From: Desulfocapsaceae bacterium
GTDB lineage: Bacteria; Desulfobacterota; Desulfobulbia; Desulfobulbales; Desulfocapsaceae
NCBI GenBank assembly: GCA_030653035.1
Contig: JAUSAB010000036.1
Span: 1-64,000, forward strand
Length of the DNA stretch: 64,000 nucleotides
Direction of reading: 5' to 3'
This document shows, in pieces, positions 26,115-36,311 of this stretch. Under the pieces are notes generated by a model. The model saw only the letters and a list, made by a program, of their open reading frames with translations, did not search any database and had not been told where the DNA came from. Each line of letters starts with the position of its first letter. Positions within the stretch are counted from its first letter, which is position 1. A program made the position numbers and the translations under genes.

Positions 26115-28493
26115 TTACTTATTTTTTTCCAGAAGAATCGCCAGGGCCTCTTCAATGGTCTGCGGGTAGTGAAAAGCAACACCTGCCCGAATATCTTCTG
26201 GAATTTCCAGCACATCTTTTTCATTCAAGACCGGCAGAACCAGCTCCCTGATCCCGGCCCGCAAGGCACCAAGGACCTTCTCACCTATTCCCCCCACCGG
26301 CAGCACATCGCCACGCAGTGTAATTTCTCCGGTCATGGCCACATCGGGCCGAACAACCCTTCCGGTAATCACGGAAACCAGGGACGCGACCATGGCCACC
26401 CCGGCAGAGGGACCATCTTTGGGAATCGCCCCTTCCGGCACATGCACATGGATATCAATTTTGGAAAATATTTTTTCATCAATCCCCAACTCTTGAGCAT
26501 GTGAACGAATATAACTGTGGGCAGCCGTTGCCGACTCTTTCATCACATCGCCAAGTTTGCCGGTGAGGGTAAGGCCGCCACTTCCTTTCATCTTGGAGCT
26601 TTCAATAAAAAGGATCTTTCCGCCAACCGGCGTCCAGGCAAGACCAGTGGCCAGACCCGGTCCCCAACTTCGGGCTTTGATTTCCGGAAAAAATCGAACG
26701 GGGCCAAGAAAAGAGTACAGATCATCAGGGCCAACTACTCGTTTTTCAGTTCGTCCCCTGGCAATTTCCGCAGCTATCCCCCGACAGATTGCAGCAATCT
26801 CCCGTTCCAAATTCCGCACCCCGGCCTCACGAGTATACGATTCCACAAGAACGCCCAAGGCCTCATCCGAAAGGACCAGATCGTCTTCGCCCAGGGCATG
26901 GGCCTCCTTCTGCTTGGCGAGAAGATGCCTTCGAGCGATGGCCACTTTTTCCGGCAGGGTGTACCCGGACAGTTCAACCACCTCCATCCGGTCACGCAAA
27001 GGTTCAGGGATAGTGTCAAGCACATTGGCTGTAGCAATAAACATGACCTTGGAAAGATCGAATTCAATCTCCAGATAGTGATCGGTAAAGGTTGAGTTCT
27101 GTTCAGGATCCAAAACCTCAAGTAGGGCCGAGGAAGGATCACCGCGAAAGTCATTGCCCAGCTTATCAATTTCATCGAGCAGAAAGACCGGATTATTGGT
27201 TTTTGCCCTTTTCAGACTCTGGATGATCCGGCCTGGCAGGGCGCCGATATAGGTCCGCCGGTGGCCTCTGATTTCCGCCTCATCCCTGACTCCGCCCAGG
27301 GAAATCCGCACAAATTCCCGGTTCATGGTGCGGGCGATGGACTGCCCGAGAGAGGTCTTCCCAACTCCCGGCGGACCGCTGAAACAGAGAATCGGCCCGT
27401 GCATATCCTGTTTCAGCTTGCGCACCGCCAGGAATTCCAGGATCCTTTTTTTGATTTTTTTCAGGCCATAATGATCCCGCTCAAGATCGCTCTCCGCCTT
27501 TTCCAGGTCAAGGGTGTCGGCACTTGATTCCAGCCAGGGAAGATCAAGTATCCAGTCGAGGTAATTGCGGGTGACTGAGTACTCCGGCGAGGAAGGGGAA
27601 ATCCGCTCCAGACGGACAAGCTCTTTTTCCACCACCTTCCGCGTCTCTTCCGGCAGCTTCTTGACCGTAAAGCGCTCGCGCAACTCCTTGACCTCGACCT
27701 TTTCACCATCCTCGCCCAGCTCCTTACGAATGGATTCCAATTGTTGCCGTAGAAAAAATTCGCGTTGCCGACCATCGATATCTTTTTTTACCGATTCCTG
27801 AAGCTTCTGACTGGTCTCCACAGTTTCGAGACGCTTGCTGAGTTCCAACATAACCCGCCTAAGGAGCTCTTCAAAATCCCTGATCTCCAGGATCTCCTGT
27901 TCATCTTCAACCTTCAGATTAAGCTGGGTAGTAACCAGATAACTGATATGAAAAGGATTATCCAGGGCATGCAGGGTGAGTCCCAACTCTTTTGGCAGTT
28001 CCGTCAATTGGACAAGCCTGGTAAACTGGGTACGCAGACTGAGGATCATTGCCTGCCCCTGCGGACTTTCATTCCAGGCCATAGGGACCTCCCGTACAGT
28101 GGCTCGGTGATAAGGAGAAGCCTCAACAACCTTTACTATTTCAATCTTTTTGGTACCACTGATCACGACATGGTAATACCCCTCTCTTTCTTTACTGAGC
28201 TTATGGATATAGCCAACAACCCCCACTTGGTACAGATCATCTTCTGTAAGATGGTCAATGCCTTCCGGCACTGTTTTCCGGGTGGAAACAAGCCCGATTA
28301 TCCGATCGCCGAGAAGCGCGTCATCAATAAGTTGTTTGGACGACTCATCAGCCACCTGCAAGGGAAAGCCCATTCCAGGATAAAAGACAAAACCACGAAG
28401 AGGTAAAATGGCAAGGATTTCCGGGACTGCCAGACTGGCAGGGTCCACTTTCTTTTCTACTTCTTTGTCTGCCTGCTGCTGTTCTTTCTCCAT
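26115..28493 (-). CDS. lon: ATP-dependent Lon protease
   Basis: A 792-residue LonA protease for misfolded and regulatory proteins in the cytoplasm. N-terminal substrate domain begins with [21 protein letters not shown]; Walker A is GPPGVGKT; Walker B is [10 protein letters not shown]; the protease dyad is Ser696 in KDGPSAG and Lys739 in [10 protein letters not shown]. It starts 3 bases after the hsp20 stop, an arrangement coupling chaperone and protease for stress. Confidence 0.96.
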   Translation of the reverse strand: MEKEQQQADKEVEKKVDPASLAVPEILAILPLRGFVFYPGMGFPLQVADESSKQLIDDALLGDRIIGLVSTRKTVPEGIDHLTEDDLYQVGVVGYIHKLSKEREGYYHVVISGTKKIEIVKVVEASPYHRATVREVPMAWNESPQGQAMILSLRTQFTRLVQLTELPKELGLTLHALDNPFHISYLVTTQLNLKVEDEQEILEIRDFEELLRRVMLELSKRLETVETSQKLQESVKKDIDGRQREFFLRQQLESIRKELGEDGEKVEVKELRERFTVKKLPEETRKVVEKELVRLERISPSSPEYSVTRNYLDWILDLPWLESSADTLDLEKAESDLERDHYGLKKIKKRILEFLAVRKLKQDMHGPILCFSGPPGVGKTSLGQSIARTMNREFVRISLGGVRDEAEIRGHRRTYIGALPGRIIQSLKRAKTNNPVFLLDEIDKLGNDFRGDPSSALLEVLDPEQNSTFTDHYLEIEFDLSKVMFIATANVLDTIPEPLRDRMEVVELSGYTLPEKVAIARRHLLAKQKEAHALGEDDLVLSDEALGVLVESYTREAGVRNLEREIAAICRGIAAEIARGRTEKRVVGPDDLYSFLGPVRFFPEIKARSWGPGLATGLAWTPVGGKILFIESSKMKGSGGLTLTGKLGDVMKESATAAHSYIRSHAQELGIDEKIFSKIDIHVHVPEGAIPKDGPSAGVAMVASLVSVITGRVVRPDVAMTGEITLRGDVLPVGGIGEKVLGALRAGIRELVLPVLNEKDVLEIPEDIRAGVAFHYPQTIEEALAILLEKNK

Positions 28494-28496
28494 ATT

Positions 28497-28937
28497 TCAG
28501 CCCTCAACCCGTATCCTGACTATTATCTGACTCTCGACTCTCTTCTTCAGGGAAACAACAAGAATCCCATCAAGACAGGAAGATGAGACCTGTTCCACAT
28601 CAATGGCCACAGGTAATGCCACCATCCGCGCAAAAGCCCCCAATTCAATTTCCAACTGATGGATACGAACTACAGCCAGCGTCCTTGGAAGTTGCCTCCT
28701 GCCACTGATATGTAGTTGGTGTTCTTCCACCAGAAGTTCCAGCGAATCCTTTATCACACCGGCAACATCACAATAGACCGTTATTTCCTCATCGGACTCA
28801 TAGATATCCACCGGAGGTTGCCACGGCCCTGATTCGATCTTGACCATTCTCGTAAAGGACATATTCCGCAGCATACGACCAGCCTGTATCTGCATCTCTT
28901 GAATTTCACGAAATAATTTCTTGCTGATTGGAGCCAT
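28497..28937 (-). CDS. Small heat-shock protein (Hsp20/alpha-crystallin family)
   Basis: A 146-residue holdase chaperone. The alpha-crystallin domain spans roughly residues 40-146, with PPVDIYESDEEITVYCDVAGV, the LHISGRRQ strand and an A-x-x-x-L-P motif (FARMVALPVAI) before the DGILVVSLKK end. The frame opens 12 bases earlier, but that stretch contains the GGAGGAA ribosome-binding site, so the ATG at 28937 (MAPISKK) with 5-base spacing is preferred. First gene of the hsp20-lon-phosphohexomutase unit; a sigma70-like promoter lies at 29020-29047. No CIRCE element is visible. Confidence 0.88.
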   Translation of the reverse strand: MAPISKKLFREIQEMQIQAGRMLRNMSFTRMVKIESGPWQPPVDIYESDEEITVYCDVAGVIKDSLELLVEEHQLHISGRRQLPRTLAVVRIHQLEIELGAFARMVALPVAIDVEQVSSSCLDGILVVSLKKRVESQIIVRIRVEG

Positions 28938-29019
28938 CATTTCCTCCATACTGAGACAACAGGGCTGACTGCAGTGCTTGCAAAGTTTTTATCGATCGAA
29001 CCAATCAACAGACAACCAT

Positions 29020-29047
29020 TTTATAGCTATCTGCTGATCATCTTCAA
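29020..29047 (-). promoter_or_regulatory. Candidate promoter for hsp20-lon
   Basis: Minus-strand TTGAAG (29047-29042), 16-base spacer, TATAAA (29025-29020), about 80 bases before the hsp20 start. Confidence 0.4.
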
Positions 29048-29260
29048 AAAGCTTATTCACTCATCTGCGGTGTTTTTTTGTACAAATCATGACCAGTCAA
29101 GTCACCCGAGCTGTACAACTGACCAGCTAAAAGCTAATCCCGAAAACGTTAATAGAGTGATTACAATGACTCTTTTTTTATTACTTATTTTTTAAGTATG
29201 GAATAGAATCGAATAAAAAGTCAACTGAATAAAGTTCCTGACAATATCTCAGGCTAAACC

Positions 29261-29290
29261 TTGACGAACAGACACTATTCTTTATATATT
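29261..29290 (+). promoter_or_regulatory. Candidate promoter for ppsA
   Basis: TTGACG at 29261-29266 followed after 16 or 18 bases by TATATA/TATATT (29283-29290). The ppsA ribosome-binding site AGGAG lies at 29373-29377, 7 bases before the ATG. Confidence 0.5.
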
Positions 29291-29384
29291 AACCTTGAAT
29301 ACAAATAGACAAGTACGTACAAGCTACAAAAATTGGGCAAAAGCCCTTCTACGTTAACAAACTAATCCCAGCAGGAGAACTCAC

Positions 29385-31826
29385 ATGGGCCTCACTCACG
29401 ACAAAGAACTGATTATCTGGTTTGATGATATCGGAATTGAAGATGTTCCCATGGTTGGCGGCAAAAACGCCTCCCTCGGCGAAATGTACCAGCATCTCAC
29501 CTCAAAGGGTGTTGCTGTCCCTCACGGTTTTGCCATCACCGCCTATGCCTATCAATATCTGATCAAATCAGCTGGCATTGAAGATGCTGTCCGCGCAGCC
29601 CTTGACGGTCTTGACACCCACGACCTCTACAATCTTCAGGAACGCGGCAAAAAGGTGCGCGCCATTATCCGGGGCGCAAAATTCCCTCAGGACCTGCAAG
29701 ACGCGATCATCAACGCCTACAAGAAGATGGAAGCGGAATACGGCAAGGATGTGGATGTCGCCGTCCGTTCCTCCGCCACCGCCGAAGACCTGCCAGATGC
29801 CTCTTTTGCCGGTCAGCAGGAGACCTATCTGAATGTCCGCGGCTACGATGCCATCCTTGATTATTGCAGCCAATGTTTTGCCAGTCTTTTTACCGATCGC
29901 GCCATCTCCTATCGTCATGACAAGGATTTTGGCCAGTTTGATGTCTATCTCTCCATTGTTATCCAGAAGATGGCCCGTTCCGATTCGGCCAGCTCCGGTG
30001 TTCTCTTTACCATCGACACCGAATCAGGATTCAAGGATGCGGTCTTCATCACCGGCGCCTGGGGTCTGGGCGAAAACGTGGTTCAGGGCGCTGTCAACCC
30101 GGACGAATACTTCGTTTTCAAACCCACCCTCAAAATGGGGAAGAGACCGATTGTCTCCAAGACCATCGGCTCCAAAGAGATCAAGATGATCTACGACAAT
30201 GACCCCAACACCCCGCACCCGGTCAGAAACATCCCCACCACCCTGGAAGAGCGGAACTCCTACGTCATCAGTGACGATGAGATCCTCCAGCTCGCCAAAT
30301 GGGCAGTGATCATTGAAGACCATTACGGCAAGGCCATGGACATCGAGTGGGCCAAGGACGGCGACGGTGTTAAGGTCGGTACAGGTAAGCTCTTTATTGT
30401 CCAGGCAAGACCCGAGACCGTCCACTCCCAGAGCGACAAGAAGGTCATGGAAACCTATAAGCTGCATGAGAAGGGCAATGTTCTGGCCACCGGTCTGGCA
30501 GTAGGTACCAAAATCGGCCAGGGCAAGGCGAATGTCATCTCCGATGTCAAGGACATCCACTCCTTCAAAAAAGGAGAGGTCCTGGTGACCGACATGACCG
30601 ATCCGGATTGGGAACCAATCATGAAGATCGCCAGCGCCATTGTCACCAACCGTGGCGGCCGGACCTGCCATGCTGCCATCATCTCTCGCGAGCTTGGTAT
30701 CCCTTGCGTAATTGGCACCGTTGACGGTACCAAGAAAATCGCCCATGGCCAGGACATCACCGCTTCTTCAGCAGAAGGCGAAAAAGGGTATGTCTATGAG
30801 GGGCTGCTCAAGTTTGAGATTGACAGGGTAGACCTGGGCGATCTGCCGGCAACCAAGACCAAGATCATGATGAATCTGGCTATTCCGGAAAAGGCCTTCA
30901 CCGAATGCCAGATCCCCAATGATGGCGTTGGCCTTGCCCGGGAAGAGTTTATCATCAATTCCCACATCGGTCTCCACCCCCTGGCCTTGTATAACTACGA
31001 AGAACTCAAGACCTCCAACGATCCGGTAAAACAGGATATCGTCAAACAGATCGACGCCAAAACAGGTGCCTATACCGACAAAAAGCAGTTCTTTATCGAC
31101 AAGGTAGCCGAAGGTGTCGGTCGCATTGCCGCCGGCTTCTATCCAAAAGATGTCATCGTCCGTCTCTCCGACTTCAAGAGTAACGAGTATGCCAACCTCG
31201 CAGGCGGCACCCTCTATGAGCCGGAAGAAGAAAACCCCATGATCGGTTGGCGCGGGGCCTCTCGCTACTACGACCCCAAATATCGGCCCGCTTTTGAACT
31301 GGAATGCCAGGGTCTGCTCAAGGCCCGTAACGACATGGGCCTGACCAACATCAAACTCATGGTTCCCTTCTGCCGCACCCCTGCCGAAGGCAGAAAGGTC
31401 ATTGAGGTTATGCGCGAATGCGGTCTGGTCCAGGGCGAAAACGGTCTGGAGCTCTACGTCATGTGCGAGATCCCCAGTAATGTCATCTTAGCCGATGCCT
31501 TTGCTGATATCTTCGATGGCTTCTCCATCGGCTCCAATGACCTGACCCAGCTCACCTACGGTCTCGATCGGGATTCCGGCATTATTAGCGGTATTGCCGA
31601 TGAACGTGACGACGCAGTGAAAGAAATGATCCGCATGGTTATCGCCACCGCCAAACGACGCGGCAAGAAGATCGGCATCTGCGGCCAGGGCCCCTCCGAC
31701 TTCCCGGAATTCGCCACCTTCCTGGTTGAACTTGGTATCGATTCCATGAGCCTGATCCCGGATACCGCCGTCAAGACCCGACTGGCAGTACACGAAAAAG
31801 AAAAAGAGATGGGAATAAATCCTTAA
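29385..31826 (+). CDS. ppsA: Phosphoenolpyruvate synthase
   Basis: An 813-residue PEP synthase (pyruvate, water dikinase), making PEP from pyruvate and ATP for gluconeogenesis. N-terminal ATP-grasp domain with GGKNASLGEM, VAVRSSATAEDLPDASFAGQ and GAWGLGENVVQGAVNPDEY; phosphohistidine swivel domain with catalytic His in GGRTCHAAI; C-terminal TIM-barrel with GIGSNDLTQLTYGLDRDS-like region and the catalytic cysteine in KKIGICGQGPSD. Length is close to the 792 residues of E. coli PpsA. It is monocistronic, with its own promoter and a strong terminator. Confidence 0.95.
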   Translation: MGLTHDKELIIWFDDIGIEDVPMVGGKNASLGEMYQHLTSKGVAVPHGFAITAYAYQYLIKSAGIEDAVRAALDGLDTHDLYNLQERGKKVRAIIRGAKFPQDLQDAIINAYKKMEAEYGKDVDVAVRSSATAEDLPDASFAGQQETYLNVRGYDAILDYCSQCFASLFTDRAISYRHDKDFGQFDVYLSIVIQKMARSDSASSGVLFTIDTESGFKDAVFITGAWGLGENVVQGAVNPDEYFVFKPTLKMGKRPIVSKTIGSKEIKMIYDNDPNTPHPVRNIPTTLEERNSYVISDDEILQLAKWAVIIEDHYGKAMDIEWAKDGDGVKVGTGKLFIVQARPETVHSQSDKKVMETYKLHEKGNVLATGLAVGTKIGQGKANVISDVKDIHSFKKGEVLVTDMTDPDWEPIMKIASAIVTNRGGRTCHAAIISRELGIPCVIGTVDGTKKIAHGQDITASSAEGEKGYVYEGLLKFEIDRVDLGDLPATKTKIMMNLAIPEKAFTECQIPNDGVGLAREEFIINSHIGLHPLALYNYEELKTSNDPVKQDIVKQIDAKTGAYTDKKQFFIDKVAEGVGRIAAGFYPKDVIVRLSDFKSNEYANLAGGTLYEPEEENPMIGWRGASRYYDPKYRPAFELECQGLLKARNDMGLTNIKLMVPFCRTPAEGRKVIEVMRECGLVQGENGLELYVMCEIPSNVILADAFADIFDGFSIGSNDLTQLTYGLDRDSGIISGIADERDDAVKEMIRMVIATAKRRGKKIGICGQGPSDFPEFATFLVELGIDSMSLIPDTAVKTRLAVHEKEKEMGINP

Positions 31827-31882
31827 TCAAACTCTCTTCAGGTCACTGTTCAGAGTGTAATAATAAAATATAATAAATAAAC

Positions 31883-31920
31883 AAAAAAGGCATGCCCCCC
31901 ATTCAGGTCATGCCTTTTTT
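31883..31920 (+). terminator. Rho-independent terminator of ppsA
   Basis: AAAAAAGGCATG (31883-31894) / CATGCCTTTTTT (31909-31920), 12-bp stem with 14-base loop, ending in T6, 57 bases after the ppsA stop. Confidence 0.9.
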
Positions 31921-31944
31921 GTTCTCAATATTTACCCGGCGGGC

Positions 31945-32461
31945 TCAAGTTTCATAAGCAACACCTTTGATGTATAGAATTGAATCGGAGGTGTCAAATG
32001 GAAGAAATGCATGCGGAAAGGCAAGCCGCATCGGGGGCGGCGCAACAAATCCACCGAGCGTCGGGGCAAAATTAAAGACATGACCAACATTTACAGGAGC
32101 TTTGAATGCGATCCCCCCAGTCGCGTTGGAAAAAACTCTGAATTATGACCAAGGCAAAGAAATGGCCGCCCATAAAGTCTTCGCGTCCGCTACGGACATG
32201 AAAGTCTATTTTGCGGACCCCCATTCGCCATGGCAACGAGGAACGAACGAAAACACTAACGGATTGTTGAGGCAATATTTCTCAAAAGGGACAGCGTTGT
32301 CAGGCTACACGCAGGTTGAACTGAATGCGGTGGCCGAGCGGTTGAACGACAGACCTAGAAAGACGCTTAGTTTCGCGACGCCAAAAGAAGCATTTTCAAG
32401 ATTACTGGCAGAACTGAATGAAAACTTGGAAATCAAACCAGGTGTTGCTTACGCAACTTGA
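31945..32461 (+). mobile_element. Internally deleted IS30-family element with both inverted ends
   Basis: A 517-bp element. The left end at 31945-31966 (TCAAGT...AGCAACACCT) and right end at 32440-32461 are inverted copies matching at 19 of 22 positions, including a 12-bp perfect core TAAGCAACACCT. The interior carries remnants of one transposase gene. Full IS30-family elements are about 1.0-1.2 kb, so roughly half has been lost while both ends remain. It lies between the ppsA terminator and the terminator of the multicopper oxidase operon. Confidence 0.8.
31999..32461 (+). pseudogene. IS30-family transposase remnant
   Basis: Two fragments in different frames. The first (from 31999) reads KCMRKGKPHRGRRNKSTERR-type sequence, matching the region between HTH and catalytic domain; the second (from about 32099) reads LNYDQGKEMAAHK, FADPHSPWQRGTNENTNGLL and LNDRPRKTL, the IS30 catalytic C-terminal half with the final Glu. 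The N-terminal HTH and the segment with the first catalytic Asp are missing, with a frame change near 32095. The stop codon lies in the right inverted repeat. It cannot make an active transposase. Confidence 0.85.
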
Positions 32462-32514
32462 ATGCGCCAGGTCAAAGGAGCAAGGCAGAAATAAATCTTG
32501 ATTTCCTACAAAAT

Positions 32515-32557
32515 AAGCAAGGGATCCGCCCCCAAACCGGAGATGGATCCCTTGCTT
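32515..32557 (-). terminator. Terminator of the multicopper oxidase operon
   Basis: Perfect 13-bp stem AAGCAAGGGATCC (32515-32527) / GGATCCCTTGCTT (32545-32557) with 17-base loop; on the minus strand it is followed by ATTTTG. It lies about 107 bases after the oxidase stop. Confidence 0.7.
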
Positions 32558-32663
32558 AATAAACACGCATACAAAAAACAAAATTGAACAAATAAACAGC
32601 AAATCCGGCAGAACCCCTCAATACAATAACAACGGATTTTCCGTCAAAAAAATACAGGCTATG

Positions 32664-35600
32664 TCAATTAACAATTGTCCAGTTTAAATCAGTAATAGTG
32701 GGAAGGAGAGGGGCCTCCCCAAGTTTTACCATCCCATCCATATACCAGACCCTGTTTGCGCCCGAAACACTGTTCCTCCACAGAATATCCGGCTTAACAT
32801 CATTATTAAAGTCGCCAACACCTACAATTTTCCAGTTCTTATCAGTTTCGGATGTAGTTGTTCCACTACCCACAAAGGTCACTCCATTCATATACCAAAC
32901 CAATACTGCCCCGGTTGAGGTATTTTTCCAGAGGATGTCAGACTTACCGTCACCATTAAAATCTCCTGTACCTGCAATTATCCAGGCTGAACCAGGAACC
33001 GTTGCAATCGATCCACTACCTGAATAAATTATTTTATTCATATACCAGACCTTATTCTGGCCCGTAGTGGAATTTCTCCAGAGGATGTCAGATTTACCAT
33101 CACCATTAAAGTCACCGGTACCCACAATCTTCCACTTCTGATCGGCAACAATGGGAAGGATGGGCACTTGCCCAAGTCGTATGTTTCCATCCATATACCA
33201 GACCTTGTTCGCACCCGTTAAGGTATTCCTCCACAGGATGTCGGGCTTGCTGTCACCGTTGAAGTCTCCCCTGCCCACAACTTTCCAGTTCTGATCTGTT
33301 TCTACCGGCAGTAACGCTTGGGAAACTGTGGTTATCCCGTCCATAAACCAGGCCAAATTTTTGCCATCCCTGCTGTTTCTCCAAAGGATATCAACTTTGG
33401 TGTTGGGATTTAAGACAATCGGGCGCATCATGTCACTTTCTTCGTGGCTGAGGATGTGACAGTGCCACAGGTACTCATGGCCGAAGTTGTACATTTCATT
33501 GACCGTTACAATCGGTTGTGCGGTCAATGGGTCAAGATTTGAGAACCCTACTGTTGAGCCCAAAGGATAGGCCGGATTAAGCGGGCGAATACTCTCGGGT
33601 ACCGTAAAGGGAAAGTTAAATTGGGCCGGCCTGAGGGCAACGATCGTATCTTCCAGCGGACTTACCCTGACCGTGTCTTTCCAACCCAACTCGTTGGGAT
33701 CAGGCAGATAGATAAACCCGTCCCAGCCAACCCGGTTGAGAAGCTGCACCTCAAACATATGAAAGTGCACCGGGTGGGTATCCACTCCATTATGGGTGAT
33801 CTTCCATATTTGCACCTGATCCTTGCCCACGACCTCGGTGGGTGGATCAACAAAGTTTTGCAGGACAAAGGTCTGAATTCCGGCATGGGTGAATGGCAGC
33901 TCGAGACCCAGCTTGGCGCTCATGCGTCCGTAGTCATCAAAGACCTCACCCATTTCATCCTGAATGGCCTTGGGCTTTATTGGATATTTAGACACGATTG
34001 ACCCGTCAACCTTCATGAAACTCAGAGAGGTATCCGTTATTCTCGACACCCCCCAATTGGGATAGGTGACGGGAAAGGTCTTGTTGTACGCGGAGTTGTA
34101 GGCAGTTTGTCCAACAATGATCGGTTCCTGCCCGCTTGCAAAAACTCCTTTTGTCGTTGAGGTCGATTTAAACGCATTCTTCAGATTGGTCAAGGTCGTT
34201 GCATTGTAGTCGTCAGGAGGCGCACTGCCGCCTGATCCCGAGACCTTAATCTGCATGATCGTCCGGGTGTTGGGGCCATAGCCGACCGGAGTAGTATCGG
34301 CACCGCCCATCGATCTATTGTCCGGAGCACCCGTGAAATAATCATAATGCGGGTCGAGTGCCGGCCAGGGCGCGGGAGCGTCGTTATAGAGGATCAGGGT
34401 CTTGCCGGCAAACTGGGAGAAATCGACAATAACATCCGCCCGTTCCGCTGGTCCCAGCATCAGAGTGCCCCCCCCCTGGTTCTGTTGCAGCACCAGTCCG
34501 GCAGTGAAGGTTGTCGGATCAACGTTCCAGTTGACCGGCTGATTAGGCAGCACCACCGGAGCCGGCAGAAAGCCGCCTTCCGTCCCGATCTGGATCATGG
34601 CCGGCCCCCTGGTAGCCGGATCCGGGGCACCACCCTCCCTGTTATCCACAGGCCAATTCGCCGGAAATCCGGGGGTCGTTATCGCGGGAACCATCTTGAC
34701 CTCTGTCAGCCTGCCCTCAAAGACCTGGGATGGATCCGCCACATACATCTGCAAATTCCAGAACCGGTCATGGGCCGCATTCAGGATCCGGAAACGATAT
34801 TTCTTGGGATCAACCGTCAGTACGGGATAGGCTGTTCCATTGATTACCGGGGTATCCATGAAAGCCTCTGCGCCCCAGGACGGATTAGGAGTCCCTGGTC
34901 TCTCCGGCGGCTGGCAAAAATAGTTATTGGTGGCATCCGGCACACAGTTTGGATCGTAATATTCATTGAGCACCGGCCCATAGAGAACATCCTTGGTGGG
35001 CGGCCAGAACCAGGGGCCATAATGCCATCGACCGTAGGCATTTATCCCGCTCAAGTCAGGATTGAATGGATTCTGGGCCGACATATACACATGCGGCCAC
35101 CAGAGGTCTCCGGTTACGGGAAGCGCACCTGTGGCACTCCAGGGCTGAATTGTCCCCGGCTGACTTCCCCAGATCCAGGTCGGATCGGTGTTGAGAACGT
35201 ACGTCGGGCTCGCGGGGACGCCATCTACATAGGTCTTGTCCTGAAGGATCAAAGGAATCTCTTCACCAGCAATACGCCCGGGAATAAGCCCGTTAGCAAT
35301 AAGCTTGTTCTCAGTCGGGTCCCTGACCAGCAATCCCGCGGCCCCACCGGCGTAAACACCAAGGCGGGTGATTCCCCAGCTATGATCGTGAAAAAACATC
35401 ATCCTCGAACTCTGCTGATTGGTCCAGTAATAGGTTTGCGACCCGGCGCCGGGATTGTTTGTCGCGCCAGCCACAGTACAGATCGTCTTTCCCGCGCAAG
35501 AGGCGATCGTGGCCCCTGCGGCATCAAACCACATATCCGGCACATAGGCCACACTGACACCCTTGGGGTAGGCCGTGCTCTCCCCTGCCGGAGTAATCCA

Positions 35601-36269
35601 CTGATGGGCGGTTCCGTCACTGATCCACGGCGTGCGGCCACCATGAAGATGGAGATCAGCCCGGTTCTGGGTAAACACGCCTGTGGTCGAAGCTTGCAAC
35701 AGCTTCGTCTCCGGATCATAATTGATCTCAAAGTCCCCGGCTCCCATGATGCTGGTGTCAACGGGGATAAAAAGATCGCCATCAACACCAATTGGCAGCG
35801 CATTGGTAAACTTGATGCGCACCGCTCGATTCTTAGCGCTGTCGATCAGAGGACCAAGATAGTGGAACGGCTGACTGTTCCCGGATGGCCCATTGGTCTG
35901 ACGATACCCCCGCAGCAAGGTGCCTCCGCTACCACCACCTGACGATACCGGCGGCAGATCGCTATGCATCTGCTCCCGGTATTGCCCAACTTCAATTTCA
36001 TAATAATCAGACCCCGGATATGTGGTTGTATCCGCAACAGCTACCGGGATATACTGGCCAAGATTGTTGGCGTTACCAGCATTCAATCCCGGCAGTCCAT
36101 CCACAAATTTCCGGAGCGGTGGGCTGTTGGCCCAGTTGGGAGTATTGAAGTAATCCGCTATACCGGTGTCACGGGGACCGGCCACTGCCTCTCCCTGACC
36201 AATACCTGAAAATTGGACCGTCAATGCGGCAAGCATGACGATCGTAGTTGATAATCGCTGTCTATTCAT
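32664..36269 (-). CDS. Exported multicopper oxidase with C-terminal FG-GAP/VCBS repeats
   Basis: A 1201-residue exported protein. A GTG four codons upstream overlaps the GGAGGAAAG ribosome-binding site, so the ATG at 36269 is chosen. After a signal peptide it is a cupredoxin oxidase with all four copper motifs: HLHGG (207-211), HDH (294-296), HPVHFH and HCHILSHEESDMM (type 1 Cys, His and Met plus type 3 His). Residues about 957-1201 are five repeats of about 50 residues (GDFNGDGKSDILWRN...VWYM), Ca-binding FG-GAP/VCBS blades as in integrins. Likely oxidises Cu(I), Fe(II), Mn(II) or an organic substrate outside the cytoplasm. Size recalls the OmpB-type metal-reducer oxidases. Last gene of the exported operon. 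Confidence 0.85.
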   Translation of the reverse strand: MNRQRLSTTIVMLAALTVQFSGIGQGEAVAGPRDTGIADYFNTPNWANSPPLRKFVDGLPGLNAGNANNLGQYIPVAVADTTTYPGSDYYEIEVGQYREQMHSDLPPVSSGGGSGGTLLRGYRQTNGPSGNSQPFHYLGPLIDSAKNRAVRIKFTNALPIGVDGDLFIPVDTSIMGAGDFEINYDPETKLLQASTTGVFTQNRADLHLHGGRTPWISDGTAHQWITPAGESTAYPKGVSVAYVPDMWFDAAGATIASCAGKTICTVAGATNNPGAGSQTYYWTNQQSSRMMFFHDHSWGITRLGVYAGGAAGLLVRDPTENKLIANGLIPGRIAGEEIPLILQDKTYVDGVPASPTYVLNTDPTWIWGSQPGTIQPWSATGALPVTGDLWWPHVYMSAQNPFNPDLSGINAYGRWHYGPWFWPPTKDVLYGPVLNEYYDPNCVPDATNNYFCQPPERPGTPNPSWGAEAFMDTPVINGTAYPVLTVDPKKYRFRILNAAHDRFWNLQMYVADPSQVFEGRLTEVKMVPAITTPGFPANWPVDNREGGAPDPATRGPAMIQIGTEGGFLPAPVVLPNQPVNWNVDPTTFTAGLVLQQNQGGGTLMLGPAERADVIVDFSQFAGKTLILYNDAPAPWPALDPHYDYFTGAPDNRSMGGADTTPVGYGPNTRTIMQIKVSGSGGSAPPDDYNATTLTNLKNAFKSTSTTKGVFASGQEPIIVGQTAYNSAYNKTFPVTYPNWGVSRITDTSLSFMKVDGSIVSKYPIKPKAIQDEMGEVFDDYGRMSAKLGLELPFTHAGIQTFVLQNFVDPPTEVVGKDQVQIWKITHNGVDTHPVHFHMFEVQLLNRVGWDGFIYLPDPNELGWKDTVRVSPLEDTIVALRPAQFNFPFTVPESIRPLNPAYPLGSTVGFSNLDPLTAQPIVTVNEMYNFGHEYLWHCHILSHEESDMMRPIVLNPNTKVDILWRNSRDGKNLAWFMDGITTVSQALLPVETDQNWKVVGRGDFNGDSKPDILWRNTLTGANKVWYMDGNIRLGQVPILPIVADQKWKIVGTGDFNGDGKSDILWRNSTTGQNKVWYMNKIIYSGSGSIATVPGSAWIIAGTGDFNGDGKSDILWKNTSTGAVLVWYMNGVTFVGSGTTTSETDKNWKIVGVGDFNNDVKPDILWRNSVSGANRVWYMDGMVKLGEAPLLPTITDLNWTIVN

Positions 36270-36311
36270 TCTTTCCTCCACTTCAAGAAATCATATTTGA
36301 GAGGGTATCAG

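Larger units (their letters stand above)
28938..29384. other. Divergent promoter region between hsp20 and ppsA
   Basis: A 447-base AT-rich region between divergent genes. It contains the candidate promoters of both, listed separately, and no supported gene. A short open frame at 28974-29195 on the plus strand has no recognisable product. Confidence 0.6.

Noticed and set aside
28974-29195. 73-codon open frame between hsp20 and ppsA
   Set aside because: AT-rich, no ribosome-binding site, covers the likely hsp20 promoter, and no recognisable product.
34347-35942. Long 531-codon open frame on the plus strand opposite the multicopper oxidase
   Set aside because: The opposite strand carries clear copper-binding motifs and codon bias; this frame gives a His/Arg/Pro-rich product without any family signal. 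It is a GC-driven shadow.
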